Below, piece after piece: positions 1 through 8,244 of a stretch of DNA of 64,000 bases. The notes under the pieces were generated by a model. The model searched no databases. It worked only from the letters and a program-made list of their open reading frames with translations, and had not been told where the DNA came from. The position numbers and the translations under genes are program-made. The stretch's first letter is position 1. Each line of letters opens with the position of its first letter. Source of the DNA: Streptomyces broussonetiae (GTDB lineage: Bacteria > Actinomycetota > Actinomycetes > Streptomycetales > Streptomycetaceae); the NCBI RefSeq assembly GCF_009796285.1, contig NZ_CP047020.1:7998001-8062000 (forward strand), given 5' to 3'.

Positions 1-59
1 TCACCTGGCTGTCCGCGTGATCCAGTTGCACCTTTGGCGGCTGTATGGGGGAAGGTTCC

Positions 60-1145
60 GTGTATTTGGGCCTGGGCGAGCCTGAAGTTCTGGACGCTGT
101 CATAGTCGGTGGTGGCATCATGGGTGCGGCCTTATTTCATGAACTCGCAGGTCGCAACCGAAAAGTACTGTTGGTCGAGCAGGACCGCATCGGGCTCGGC
201 ACCACCGCCTGGAGCGGCGGCATTGTGCGCTGTTATCACGACGACCCTGTCCTTGTCGATCGTTCGATTCTGGGCCTGTCTTTCTACCGTGAATTCTCCC
301 GGCGCACCGGAATTCATGTAGCGTTTAATCGGACAGGATTTCTCTATATTCCGCATCCGAGCAGGCTCGAACACGCCCGGATGCTGACGGACCGTATCGC
401 GCAGTCCGCTCCGGCCGAGTGGCTTTCGGGTGCCGACGCGGAGCGCAGGTTCGGCCATGTGCTGAGCAGTTCGGTCGAGGGCGCGGTCTGGGAGCCGCAA
501 GCCGGTTATCTCGATGCCCTGGAGACGACGCGTGCGCTCGTCCGGGCCGGCGTCCGCAAGGGGGGCCGGGTACTGGAAGGCGTCCGGGTGGACGGCCTGA
601 CCCGCACGGGAGGGCGGGTTCGAGGGGTGCGCGGTACCGCGGGCGAGATACCGGCCGACGCGGTCGTCCTCGCCGCCGGCGCCCATACGCCGCGGCTGCT
701 CGACTCCTGGGGCGTCCGGCACGACCTGTGGGCACAGGCGATCCAGGTCGAGTTGCGCAGCCCCAACGGTTCCGTCGCGGATCATCCCGCGTACATGGAC
801 GACGTGTACGACGTCAACGGCAGGCCGGACCCGGACTCCGCCGGGATGCTGCTCGGCCATCCCACGGGGTATCGCATCGAAGGGCCGGTGGGACGCACCG
901 TCGTGGACCCCGACCAGTCCCGGCTCGCCCTCAAGGCAGGGGCGCGGCGCTTCGGATGGGTCGGGGGGAGTGCGTCACTCGGAGGCTTCAGGGCCGCCGA
1001 GTGCTATGCCCCGAAGGGACGCGCGCGAGTGGCGTGGGTCCCCGGGGAGGCCGGGCTGATGCTCGTCACCGGCTTCAACGGCGGCGGCTTCAAGATGGCC
1101 CCGTGGGCCGCCGAGGAAGCGGCCCGGCTCCTCGGCGACCGCTGA
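60..1145 (+). CDS. FAD-dependent oxidoreductase, DAO family (glycine/D-amino-acid oxidase-like)
   Basis: A soluble flavoenzyme that probably oxidises an amine or amino acid. The N-terminus has the Rossmann dinucleotide motif VGGGIMGAA, then a W-S-G-G-I-V-R segment and, near the end, the family signature GFNGGGFKMAP, so the DAO fold is complete at about 360 residues. The GTG at 60 sits about five bases after a purine-rich GGGGGAAGG and is preferred; an in-frame ATG at 45 would add five residues but lacks a ribosome site. Leu in the segment AALFHEL is encoded by the rare TTA at 132-134. The first 300 bases are clearly richer in A/T codons than the following genes, which suggests separate acquisition. 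The DAO half of the gene at 12141 is a paralogue. The substrate is unknown; a role in tailoring the cluster product is inferred. Confidence 0.8.
   Translation: MYLGLGEPEVLDAVIVGGGIMGAALFHELAGRNRKVLLVEQDRIGLGTTAWSGGIVRCYHDDPVLVDRSILGLSFYREFSRRTGIHVAFNRTGFLYIPHPSRLEHARMLTDRIAQSAPAEWLSGADAERRFGHVLSSSVEGAVWEPQAGYLDALETTRALVRAGVRKGGRVLEGVRVDGLTRTGGRVRGVRGTAGEIPADAVVLAAGAHTPRLLDSWGVRHDLWAQAIQVELRSPNGSVADHPAYMDDVYDVNGRPDPDSAGMLLGHPTGYRIEGPVGRTVVDPDQSRLALKAGARRFGWVGGSASLGGFRAAECYAPKGRARVAWVPGEAGLMLVTGFNGGGFKMAPWAAEEAARLLGDR
132..134 (+). promoter_or_regulatory. TTA leucine codon (possible bldA control)
   Basis: An in-frame TTA falls in the codon for Leu in the AALFHEL segment of the first gene. In Streptomyces TTA is read only by the bldA tRNA, which ties translation to development. 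No other TTA codon was found by eye in the genes of this cluster, so this enzyme may be its bldA-dependent step. Confidence 0.6.
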
Positions 1146-1270
1146 GCGCCACGCCGTCGCGGCCCGTCACCAAGTCCGTCGCAGTACGTCCGTCGCCAGC
1201 TCCACGGGAGTCCGCCGCCGACTGCCGTACCCCGCCATGCCCAAGTGGCCCAAGTGAGAGGTGAATGTGA

Positions 1271-2191
1271 ATGACCCATGACATCAAGGGGGTTCTCCCT
1301 GTCGTCCTCATGCCCTACACGGAGGACGGCGCCAGGGTCGATGAGGACGACTTCCTCGCTCAGACGGAGCACATGTTCGACGTCGGCTGTGACGGCTTCG
1401 TCGTGGGCCAGGTCTCGGAGGTGCTGCGCCTGACCCACGAGGAGCGGCTGCGGGTCGCCGAGCTGTCGGCCAAGGCGGCCCGGGGTCGCGGCGTGTCCAT
1501 CATGAGCACGGGGGCCGAGACCCCGAACGCCGCGGTGGAGTACTCGCGCCACGCGCAGGAGGCCGGCGTCGACGCCCTTCTTGTCATGCACCCGGCGACG
1601 ATTCCGCTGGACGACGCGGGCATGGTCGCTTACTACAGCAAGGTCATCGAGGCCGTCGACATCCCCGTCATCGTCCACCACGCCAAGAGCCTGGCGAAGC
1701 AGCCGCTGAGCATCGCCGCCCAGGTGCAGCTGCTGGAGGAGTACGGCGAGGAGCGGGTCCTCTTCAAGCCGGAGGCGCAGCCCACCCCGCCGCGCGTCAG
1801 CCAGTTGCGCGACGCGACCGGAGGCCGGGCCCGTATTTTCGAGGGCGACGGCGGAATGATGCTGCTCGACTGCCACCGGCGAGGCCTGACGGGCACCATT
1901 CCCGCCACCGAGATCGCCGAAATCGTCATAGCCCTCTGGAATTTGCTCGAACAGGGCAGGCGTGCGGAGGCGGAGCGGATCGGCCACCCCCTCTCGTACC
2001 TGATGTGCCACATGATGAACAGCACCGATTACTACCTGTCCATCGCGAAGCGCTTCCTCAAGGAGCGCGGAATCGTCAAGAGCACGCATGTGCGCGGGCC
2101 GAGCCGGCATGTGCTCGACGACGAGACGTGGACCGAAGTGCACCACACCTACCAGAACCTGCTTTCTCTCGCCAAGGAGTTCAATCGATGA
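1271..2191 (+). CDS. DapA-family aldolase (dihydrodipicolinate synthase/N-acetylneuraminate lyase superfamily)
   Basis: A 306-residue class I aldolase of the DapA/NAL superfamily, which joins or cleaves pyruvate-type carbon units through a lysine Schiff base. The family start (DIKGVLPVVLMPYTEDG) is present, and the likely Schiff-base Lys lies in VLFKPEA near residue 165. The usual G-T-T-G-E substrate loop reads VGQVSEVLRLTHEE, so it is not an ordinary lysine-pathway DapA. A ribosome site GAGAGG precedes the ATG. The stop overlaps the next start as ATGA, which couples it to the RhaM-like gene. A cluster-specific aldol reaction is inferred; the substrates cannot be read from sequence. Confidence 0.75.
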   Translation: MTHDIKGVLPVVLMPYTEDGARVDEDDFLAQTEHMFDVGCDGFVVGQVSEVLRLTHEERLRVAELSAKAARGRGVSIMSTGAETPNAAVEYSRHAQEAGVDALLVMHPATIPLDDAGMVAYYSKVIEAVDIPVIVHHAKSLAKQPLSIAAQVQLLEEYGEERVLFKPEAQPTPPRVSQLRDATGGRARIFEGDGGMMLLDCHRRGLTGTIPATEIAEIVIALWNLLEQGRRAEAERIGHPLSYLMCHMMNSTDYYLSIAKRFLKERGIVKSTHVRGPSRHVLDDETWTEVHHTYQNLLSLAKEFNR

Positions 2192-2574
2192 AGAACCACG
2201 CCTTCACCATCCGGCTCAAGGACGACGCCGCCGCCGAGAAGTACATCGCGCTGCACCGTGAGGCCATTCCGGAGATTGTCGCCCCGGGCGGTGCGCTCGA
2301 CACCATCGGCGTCCGCAAGCTCCAGATCTTCTTCATCGAGCCGTTGACGCTTTTCATGTACGTCGAGGCCGAGGACCACTTCGATCCCACGCGCGACTTC
2401 CTGCGCGCCAATGACCTGCACCCGGCCGTGCAGGAATGGGACGACATGATGCACGCCGACGGCGGTCTTCTCGTCCGGCACGAGAACCACGACGCCAAGC
2501 TGAACTGGGCCGAAATGCAGCGCATTCACCATGTGGACTTCACCAACACGCTGCCCGACCTCGACGGGAAGTGA
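2188..2574 (+). CDS. L-rhamnose mutarotase-like protein (RhaM/DUF718)
   Basis: A 128-residue dimeric alpha-beta barrel type protein. The opening pattern (FTIRLKDDAAAEKYIALHREAIPEI) and the central segment with FFIEPLTLFMYVEAED match the RhaM family, which interconverts anomers of L-rhamnose; it is somewhat longer than the typical 104-110 residues. The ATG at 2188 overlaps the stop of the aldolase gene by four bases and is preferred over upstream in-frame starts that would run deep into that gene. No rhamnose catabolic genes lie nearby. The protein may therefore act on another hydroxy-aldehyde or cyclic hemiaminal made by the neighbouring aldolases. That role is inference. Confidence 0.7.
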   Translation: MKNHAFTIRLKDDAAAEKYIALHREAIPEIVAPGGALDTIGVRKLQIFFIEPLTLFMYVEAEDHFDPTRDFLRANDLHPAVQEWDDMMHADGGLLVRHENHDAKLNWAEMQRIHHVDFTNTLPDLDGK

Positions 2575-2580
2575 GCGCCT

Positions 2581-4317
2581 GTGGACCGCGTCGGGTTGAC
2601 CGTTCTCGACTGCACGCTACGTGACGGCGGCTATTACACCAACTGGAACTTCGACACCGCTCTCGTCGAGGAGTATCTGGCCGCCTGCCCGGGGCTCGGC
2701 ATCGACGTGGTGGAGCTGGGCTACGTCCGCTTGACCAAGGACGGGTTCGGGCCGTACGGACAGCTGCCCGAAGGGCTGACCCCCAACCTGCGGAAGGCCC
2801 TGCCCGAGGACCACGAGCTGCGTTTCGCGGTGATGGTGGACGCCGCCGACCTCGTCGGTCCGCCCCCGGCGGAAGTGGGCGGACTGCTCAGGGAGAAGCT
2901 GGCCCCCGGCTCACTGCCCGTGGAACTCGTGCGGGTCGCGGTGCGCTACGACAAGGCGGCCGACGTCACGGACGCGGTCGGCTCGCTCCGCGAGGCCGGG
3001 TACGGGGTCTGCCTCAACCTCATGCAGATCGACCTCGCATCCGCCGACGAACTCTCCGCCTGCCTGGGCGCCGTGGTCGCGATGGGCCCGCTCGAGGCGG
3101 TCTACATGGCCGACTCGCTGGGGTCCCTGCGGCCGGAGCGCACCGCCGAGCTGGTCGAGCTGTTCCGTACCGGACAGGACGCCCCGGTCGGCATCCACGC
3201 CCACGACAACCAGGGCTTCGCCCTGCACAACACGGTCGTCGCGGCACAGAGCGGTGCCCTGTGGCTGGACGGCACCGTGTACGGGATGGGGCGCGGCGCG
3301 GGCAACACCCGCATCGAGCAACTGCTCCCCGTGCTGGGCGAGGGCCCGGACCGGCTACAGCCGCTGATGGAACTCATCGTGCGGCACTTCCACCCACTGA
3401 TGGACAGGTATCGCTGGGGCCCCAGCGGCCTGTACGCGATCGCGGGTATGCGCGACATCCACCCCACCTATGTCCAACGCATCGAGGAAACCGCCTCGTT
3501 GGGGGCCGAGGAGAAGCTGAGGGCCATCGGGTTCCTCGCGCAGGCATCGTCCGCCGGGTTCTCCGCGGCCCTGCTGGACGAGGCACTCGCCCGCGCGTCC
3601 GGGGAGCGCCTGGCGGACGTCCTGGCGCGCTACCCGGTGGTCGTCTTCGACCTCGACGGTGTGCTCGTCGACTCGAACGAGCTGAAGGTCGAGTGTGTCC
3701 GCGCCGCGTTCGCCGGCTTCCCGGGCAACCTGGTCGAACGGTTCACGGACGAGTTCCGGCGCACGTTCGGCCGGTCACGGCGGGAGCACTTCGTCGCCTT
3801 TCACCGCATGAGCGTGGAACACGGCCTCGCGTCCCCGGACTTCGAGGCGTTCTACGACCAGCACGCGGGGGCGTACGCAGACCAGCTGGCCCGCCGCTAT
3901 CCCGAGGCGCCGCTGTGCGCGCACGCCGCGGAGACCGTACAGGGCCTGGCCGCCCGGGACATCCCGCTCTACGTCGCGACGGGCACGCTCGGGGACGAGG
4001 CGGTCAAGGTGCTCGACGCGGGCGGACTGCTCGGCGCCTTCCGCGCCGTACTCGGCGGAGAAGAGCCCAAGTCCCGCCGCCTCGCGGAGATTCTGCGGCA
4101 GGCCGGTGCCGACGCGCGGGACGTGGTGCTGGTCGGCGACTCGCGGCAGGACGTCCTTGCCGCGGACGAGCTGGGCATCGACTTCCTGCTCGTGACCCGC
4201 TACGGGTTCTTCCCGCCCGATCAGGTCCTGCGCGACCGTCCGGGACGCCCGGCCCGGATCGTCACCGATCTGCGCCCGAACGCTCCGGTCAGGGTGCTGA
4301 CCGGGCTGGACGGCTGA
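2581..4317 (+). CDS. Bifunctional protein: HMG-CoA-lyase-like aldolase domain fused to HAD hydrolase
   Basis: A 578-residue two-domain enzyme. Residues 1 to about 300 form a DRE-TIM metallolyase barrel: the metal-binding opening LDCTLRDGG and the metal-ligand segment GIHAHDNQG are both visible, as in HMG-CoA lyase, 4-hydroxy-2-oxovalerate aldolase and isopropylmalate synthase relatives. Residues from about 350 form a haloacid-dehalogenase phosphatase with motif I FDLDGVLVDS and motif IV LVGDSRQDVLAAD. A fused aldolase and phosphatase would fit carbon-carbon bond formation or cleavage on a phosphorylated substrate followed by phosphate removal. The GTG start lies six bases after the RhaM stop behind a GGGAAGTGAG site. 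The substrate is unknown. Confidence 0.78.
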   Translation: MDRVGLTVLDCTLRDGGYYTNWNFDTALVEEYLAACPGLGIDVVELGYVRLTKDGFGPYGQLPEGLTPNLRKALPEDHELRFAVMVDAADLVGPPPAEVGGLLREKLAPGSLPVELVRVAVRYDKAADVTDAVGSLREAGYGVCLNLMQIDLASADELSACLGAVVAMGPLEAVYMADSLGSLRPERTAELVELFRTGQDAPVGIHAHDNQGFALHNTVVAAQSGALWLDGTVYGMGRGAGNTRIEQLLPVLGEGPDRLQPLMELIVRHFHPLMDRYRWGPSGLYAIAGMRDIHPTYVQRIEETASLGAEEKLRAIGFLAQASSAGFSAALLDEALARASGERLADVLARYPVVVFDLDGVLVDSNELKVECVRAAFAGFPGNLVERFTDEFRRTFGRSRREHFVAFHRMSVEHGLASPDFEAFYDQHAGAYADQLARRYPEAPLCAHAAETVQGLAARDIPLYVATGTLGDEAVKVLDAGGLLGAFRAVLGGEEPKSRRLAEILRQAGADARDVVLVGDSRQDVLAADELGIDFLLVTRYGFFPPDQVLRDRPGRPARIVTDLRPNAPVRVLTGLDG

Positions 4318-4373
4318 CCCCGTCGGCGCGCGCGGTCGCAGCACGGAGTACCGAGCCGCAGGAAAGGGACGCT

Positions 4374-4997
4374 GTGACGGACAGCAGGCAGCCGGTGGTC
4401 ATCTCCGGGGTGACCAGGGGCCTCGGGCAGGCCCTGGCCCGGCGCTTCGCCGCACTGGGCCATCCGGTGGCGGGCTGCGGCCGCGGCGCCGACGCGCTGG
4501 GTGAGCCGGCGTCCGAACGGGGCGACGGCCACCGCTTCGAGCGGGCTGACGTCACCGACGCCGAGTGGGTGGACGCCCGGGCCGAGCGGGTGCACCGCGA
4601 GCCGGGCGTGCCCGGTCCGGTCGTCGCCGACGCCGGTGCCATCACCGCGCAAGCCCCCGGTGTGGGAGGTGCCGCCCGAGGACTTCGACACGGTGATCCG
4701 CGTGAGCGTGGGCGGCGTGTACGCGAGGACGTTTCTGCCGCGCATCGCGGACGGCGGCACGCGCGTCACCGTCTCGTCGGGCTGGGGGCGCAACCCCCGG
4801 GGGCTGCTCGCCGCGTACACCGCGAGCAAGTTCCGGGCGGCGGCCCGGGCACCGCGATGCTCGCGACCTGCCTGCCCGACGAGCACCACACCTGCCCGTC
4901 GGCCGACGAGTGGGCCAAGACCGCTGTCGGCCACCTGCTCCACCGGTTGCCGGCGCAGAGCGATGCGACCGAGCTGACTGTGAACCGAGGAACACAC
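4374..4997 (+). pseudogene. Degraded short-chain dehydrogenase (frameshifted)
   Basis: This is recognisable as an SDR but is broken. From the GTG at 4374, behind GGAAAGGGA, the frame reads a cofactor motif (SGVTRGLGQALARRF). Around the C-run at 4654-4658 an extra base moves the homology to the next frame, which carries the PVWEVPPEDFD, VTVSSGW and catalytic YTASK segments to about 4840. The homology then returns to the first frame for a typical SDR tail ending near ELTV, with some 15-20 residues apparently missing at the second junction. No stop precedes the next gene in that frame. A sequencing error could explain the C-run but not the internal deletion, so a true pseudogene is more likely. 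Confidence 0.65.
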
Positions 4998-5738
4998 ATG
5001 AAGAACACACGTGTTGTCGTCACCGGCGCGGCCCGTGACTTCGGTCGTACCCTGGCCGTCCGTTTCGCCGCGCTGGGGGCCGAGGTCTATCTGTCCGCCC
5101 GTAGCCTGGAGGCGGCGCAGGCCACCCGCGACGAGATCGTCGCGCTGGGGTACGACAAGGTCCACGCCTTCTCCTGCGACCTGGCCGAGCCCGCCTCGGT
5201 GAGGGCCTTCGCCGAGCAGGTCGGCAGACTCACGGACCGGGTGGACATCGTCCTCAACAACGGCGCCGGGTGGCTCGAGGGCTTCGACCTCGACGCCGCC
5301 ACCGACGACGAGATCACGGCGACCATCGCGTCCGGCGGCACGGGGACCGTCCTGATGGCAAAGCACTTCCTGCCGCTGCTGCGCGGGTCGGAACGGCCCG
5401 ACATCGTCAACATGATCTCGATGGCGGCCTCCAGACGCAGCGACCCGTGCGGGGGCAACCCGGCCTTCTACGCCGCCAAGGGGGCACAGGCGAACTTCGC
5501 CGAGATCCTGTCCCAGCGGCTGCGGCCGGAGGGCGTGCGAGTGATCTCGCTGTACCCGCCGGACTTCAGGAACGTGGATCCGTTGGGCCCGGAGTGGGAG
5601 ACCACCGACCGCCGGGCCGGGGCGGACCTCACCGCGCAGTCGCTGATCGACTGCATCCTGTTCGCCGTGAGCCAGCCCAGGGACTGTTTCATCCGCTCCT
5701 TCGACTTCGAGCCGCCGTCCAACGCCTCCAAGGAATAG
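4998..5738 (+). CDS. Short-chain dehydrogenase/reductase-like protein with altered active site
   Basis: A 246-residue SDR fold protein. The glycine motif reads TGAARDFG where TGxxxGxG is usual, so the second Gly is Asp. The NNAG motif reads NNGAG. The catalytic region reads FYAAKGAQ, with only two residues between Tyr and Lys; the canonical YxxxK has three. The ATG at 4998 follows GAGGAA by about six bases. It lies directly after the broken SDR and six bases before the AsnB gene. The changes at three conserved sites suggest altered cofactor use or a non-redox role. The family call is sound; activity is uncertain. Confidence 0.75.
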   Translation: MKNTRVVVTGAARDFGRTLAVRFAALGAEVYLSARSLEAAQATRDEIVALGYDKVHAFSCDLAEPASVRAFAEQVGRLTDRVDIVLNNGAGWLEGFDLDAATDDEITATIASGGTGTVLMAKHFLPLLRGSERPDIVNMISMAASRRSDPCGGNPAFYAAKGAQANFAEILSQRLRPEGVRVISLYPPDFRNVDPLGPEWETTDRRAGADLTAQSLIDCILFAVSQPRDCFIRSFDFEPPSNASKE

Positions 5739-5743
5739 CCGAC

Positions 5744-7585
5744 ATGTGTGGAATAGCAGGCTGGTACTCGCCCGTCCGTGACCTTGCCCTCGAGCGCGCG
5801 ACGGCCGAGGCCATGACCGACACGATGGCTCTGCGCGGGCCCGACGCCGGGGGCGTGTGGCTGCGCCCCCGGGTGGCACTCGGGCACCGCAGGCTCGCCG
5901 TCATCGACCTCGAGGGCGGAGTCCAGCCCATGGCCGTGGACGCCGACGGCGGGGAGGTGGCGCTCACCTACAGCGGAGAGCTGTACAACTTCCGCGAACT
6001 GCGCTCCGAGTTGCGCCGACGCGGCCACGAGTTCGGCACGGCCAGTGACACCGAGGTCGTTCTGCGCTCCTACCTCGAGTGGGGCGACGCCTTCGTCGAA
6101 CAGCTCAATGGCATCTACGCGTTCGCGATCTGGGACGGGCGTACCCAGCGGCTGCTGCTGGTCCGCGACCGGCTCGGCGTCAAGCCGCTCTACCACTACC
6201 GCCTCGGCGACGACGTCCTGTTCGGCTCGGAGCCCAAGGCGATCCTTGCCCACCCCGAGGTATCGCGCACCGTCGACCTGGCGGGCCTGCGCGAGGCGTT
6301 CTCCTGGATCCGCACCCCGGGGCACGCGGTGTGGCGGGGGATGGCCGAGGTCCGCCCCGGCACCGTGATCACCGTGGACCGGAACGGTCTGCGCGAGCAC
6401 ACCTACTGGCAGCTGGAAGCGGCGGCGCACGAGGACGACACGGACACCACGGTCGAGCGGGTCCACGAACTGCTGTCGGACATCATCCGGCGCCAGCTCG
6501 TGACCGACGTGCCGCGCTGCACCCTGCTGTCGGGCGGCCTCGACTCCAGTGTCATCACCGCCTTCGCGCAGCGTGAGCTGGGCACGTCCGAGCGGATCCG
6601 CAGCTTCTCCGTGGACTTCGTGCAGCACGGCGAGCGGTTCACGGCCGACCGGTTCCGGGACTCGCCGGACGCCCCCTTCGCCCGTGAGGTCGCCGAACGG
6701 TCCGGCACACTCCATACGAACGTCGTCCTGGACGCGATACGGATGGCGGATCCGCAGGTGCGCCGGGCGGTCGTCGGCGCGCGCGACCTGCCGACCGGCT
6801 TCGGGGACGCCGACAACTCGCTCTACCTGCTGTTCCAGGAGATCAGGAAGAGTTCCACCGTGGCCCTGTCCGGGGAGTCGGCGGACGAGGTCTTCGGCGG
6901 CTACAAGTGGATGCACGACCCGAGGGCACAGCGCGCGGAGAACTTCCCCTGGGTCGACCACACCCATGTCACCAGCCCGCACACCGGGGTCGAGGTCTTC
7001 ACCCCCGAGCTGCGCGCCTCCCTGGACCTGACCGAGTACATCCGGCAGGGCTACGCGGACGCGGTGGCACAGGCGCCGCGCCTTGCGGGGGAGAGCGGAA
7101 CCGACGCCCGGATGCGGACGCAGATGCATCTGCACCTCACCCGGTACATGCGCATTCTCCTCGACCGCAAGGACCGGCTCAGCATGGCCGCCGGGCTCGA
7201 GGTCCGTGTGCCGTTCTGCGATCACCGTCTGGTGTCCTACGTCTTCAACACGCCCTGGTCCCTCAAGACCTTCGACGGCGCGGAGAAGAGCCTGCTGCGC
7301 GCGGCCGCCCGGGACGAGCTGCCGCGCTCGGTGGTGGAGCGCAGAAAGGCTCCCTACCCCTCGACGCAGGACCCGGCGTACACCGGCGAACTGCTGCGGC
7401 AGGCCTCCGACGTGCTGGCCGACGGCAACCATCCGGTCCAGGAGCTGACCGACCGCCGGGTGCTGAAAGAGGTCCTGAACCAGCGTGCGCAGGACGTGTC
7501 CCCGGCGCTCAGGACAGGGCTCGAGCGCTGGCTCGACATGGCGACCTGGCTCGACGTCCACCGGCCCGCGCTGCAGCTCGCCTGA
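5744..7585 (+). CDS. Glutamine-dependent asparagine-synthetase-like amidotransferase
   Basis: A 613-residue AsnB-type enzyme that uses glutamine nitrogen and ATP to amidate a carboxylate. Cys2 directly follows the initiator (MCGIAGW), as required for the N-terminal glutaminase after Met removal. The synthetase domain has the PP-loop SGGLDSS at residues 263-269. Length and order of domains are normal for the family. It is packed between the SDR gene (five-base gap) and the ARD-like gene. In biosynthetic clusters such proteins often make amides, beta-lactams or similar bonds on pathway intermediates. A cluster role, rather than cellular asparagine supply, is inferred from context. Confidence 0.87.
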   Translation: MCGIAGWYSPVRDLALERATAEAMTDTMALRGPDAGGVWLRPRVALGHRRLAVIDLEGGVQPMAVDADGGEVALTYSGELYNFRELRSELRRRGHEFGTASDTEVVLRSYLEWGDAFVEQLNGIYAFAIWDGRTQRLLLVRDRLGVKPLYHYRLGDDVLFGSEPKAILAHPEVSRTVDLAGLREAFSWIRTPGHAVWRGMAEVRPGTVITVDRNGLREHTYWQLEAAAHEDDTDTTVERVHELLSDIIRRQLVTDVPRCTLLSGGLDSSVITAFAQRELGTSERIRSFSVDFVQHGERFTADRFRDSPDAPFAREVAERSGTLHTNVVLDAIRMADPQVRRAVVGARDLPTGFGDADNSLYLLFQEIRKSSTVALSGESADEVFGGYKWMHDPRAQRAENFPWVDHTHVTSPHTGVEVFTPELRASLDLTEYIRQGYADAVAQAPRLAGESGTDARMRTQMHLHLTRYMRILLDRKDRLSMAAGLEVRVPFCDHRLVSYVFNTPWSLKTFDGAEKSLLRAAARDELPRSVVERRKAPYPSTQDPAYTGELLRQASDVLADGNHPVQELTDRRVLKEVLNQRAQDVSPALRTGLERWLDMATWLDVHRPALQLA

Positions 7586-7627
7586 CCCCGCGGCGGCTGC
7601 ACCACAGGGAAAGGGAAGGTGAAACCC

Positions 7628-8215
7628 ATGACACTGCTCCGTGTCACGCCCGAGGCGGACCCCACGCGGACGCTGCTCCGCACCCGGGACGACCGGCAGA
7701 TCGCCGAGATCCCCGCTCCGCTGGGCGCGTGCTTCGGGAACCGGGAGGTCGGCCGGGTCGACCGGGACGCCTCCGACGCGGCGTTGGTCGCGGCCTACAG
7801 CGCGGAGATCGAGGCGTTCGACTCCGACGGGCGCGACCGCAGGGCCGAGACCGTCACGGTCCGCCTCGACGAGACCAACCAGGAGTGGGTCGAGGACGTG
7901 CAGGACTCGCGCCGCACGTACTTCAACGAGCACACCCACAGCGAGGACGAGATCTGGTTCTTCGCCGACGGCGGGGCCTGCTTCTACATCCGGGCGGAGG
8001 GCAAGGTCCACATCCTGGTGGCCACGGACGGCAACCTGCTGTCCCTGCCGGCCGGCACACGCCACTGGTTCGACATGGGGCTGCGCCCCGACTTCCGCGC
8101 CGTACGTCTCTACCTCACCTCGGAAGGGTTCGACGGAGAGTTCACCGCAGACAAGATCGCGGACGGTTTTCCCCACGTGGAGGACGTCGTGCGCGAGGAC
8201 GCCCGTGCGGTGTGA
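7628..8215 (+). CDS. Acireductone-dioxygenase-like cupin
   Basis: A 195-residue protein of the ARD family, metal-dependent dioxygenases of the methionine salvage pathway. The metal ligands are all visible: H102, H104 and E108 in NEHTHSEDE, and H146 in GTRHWFDMG. Length fits (about 180 usual). The ATG at 7628 follows GGGAAGG at about nine bases; a GTG at 7619 in the same frame is too close to that site. No other methionine salvage genes are in the window, and it sits within the peptide cluster. It may therefore oxidise or rearrange a different enediol- or diketone-like intermediate. That reassignment is inference. Confidence 0.8.
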   Translation: MTLLRVTPEADPTRTLLRTRDDRQIAEIPAPLGACFGNREVGRVDRDASDAALVAAYSAEIEAFDSDGRDRRAETVTVRLDETNQEWVEDVQDSRRTYFNEHTHSEDEIWFFADGGACFYIRAEGKVHILVATDGNLLSLPAGTRHWFDMGLRPDFRAVRLYLTSEGFDGEFTADKIADGFPHVEDVVREDARAV

Positions 8216-8244
8216 GAAACACGATCGTTGGAGCCTGCCAAGCC

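Noticed and set aside
3261..5738. A single 825-residue protein reading through to the second SDR
   Set aside because: The first part is out of frame with the aldolase-HAD gene. The open frame persists only because the broken SDR lost its stop; the second SDR has its own ribosome site and ATG.
5468..8176. 902-codon open frame on the minus strand
   Set aside because: Mirror of the SDR, AsnB and ARD-like genes; composition (Val/Gly/Asp/Arg-rich) and lack of domains mark it as a high-GC shadow.
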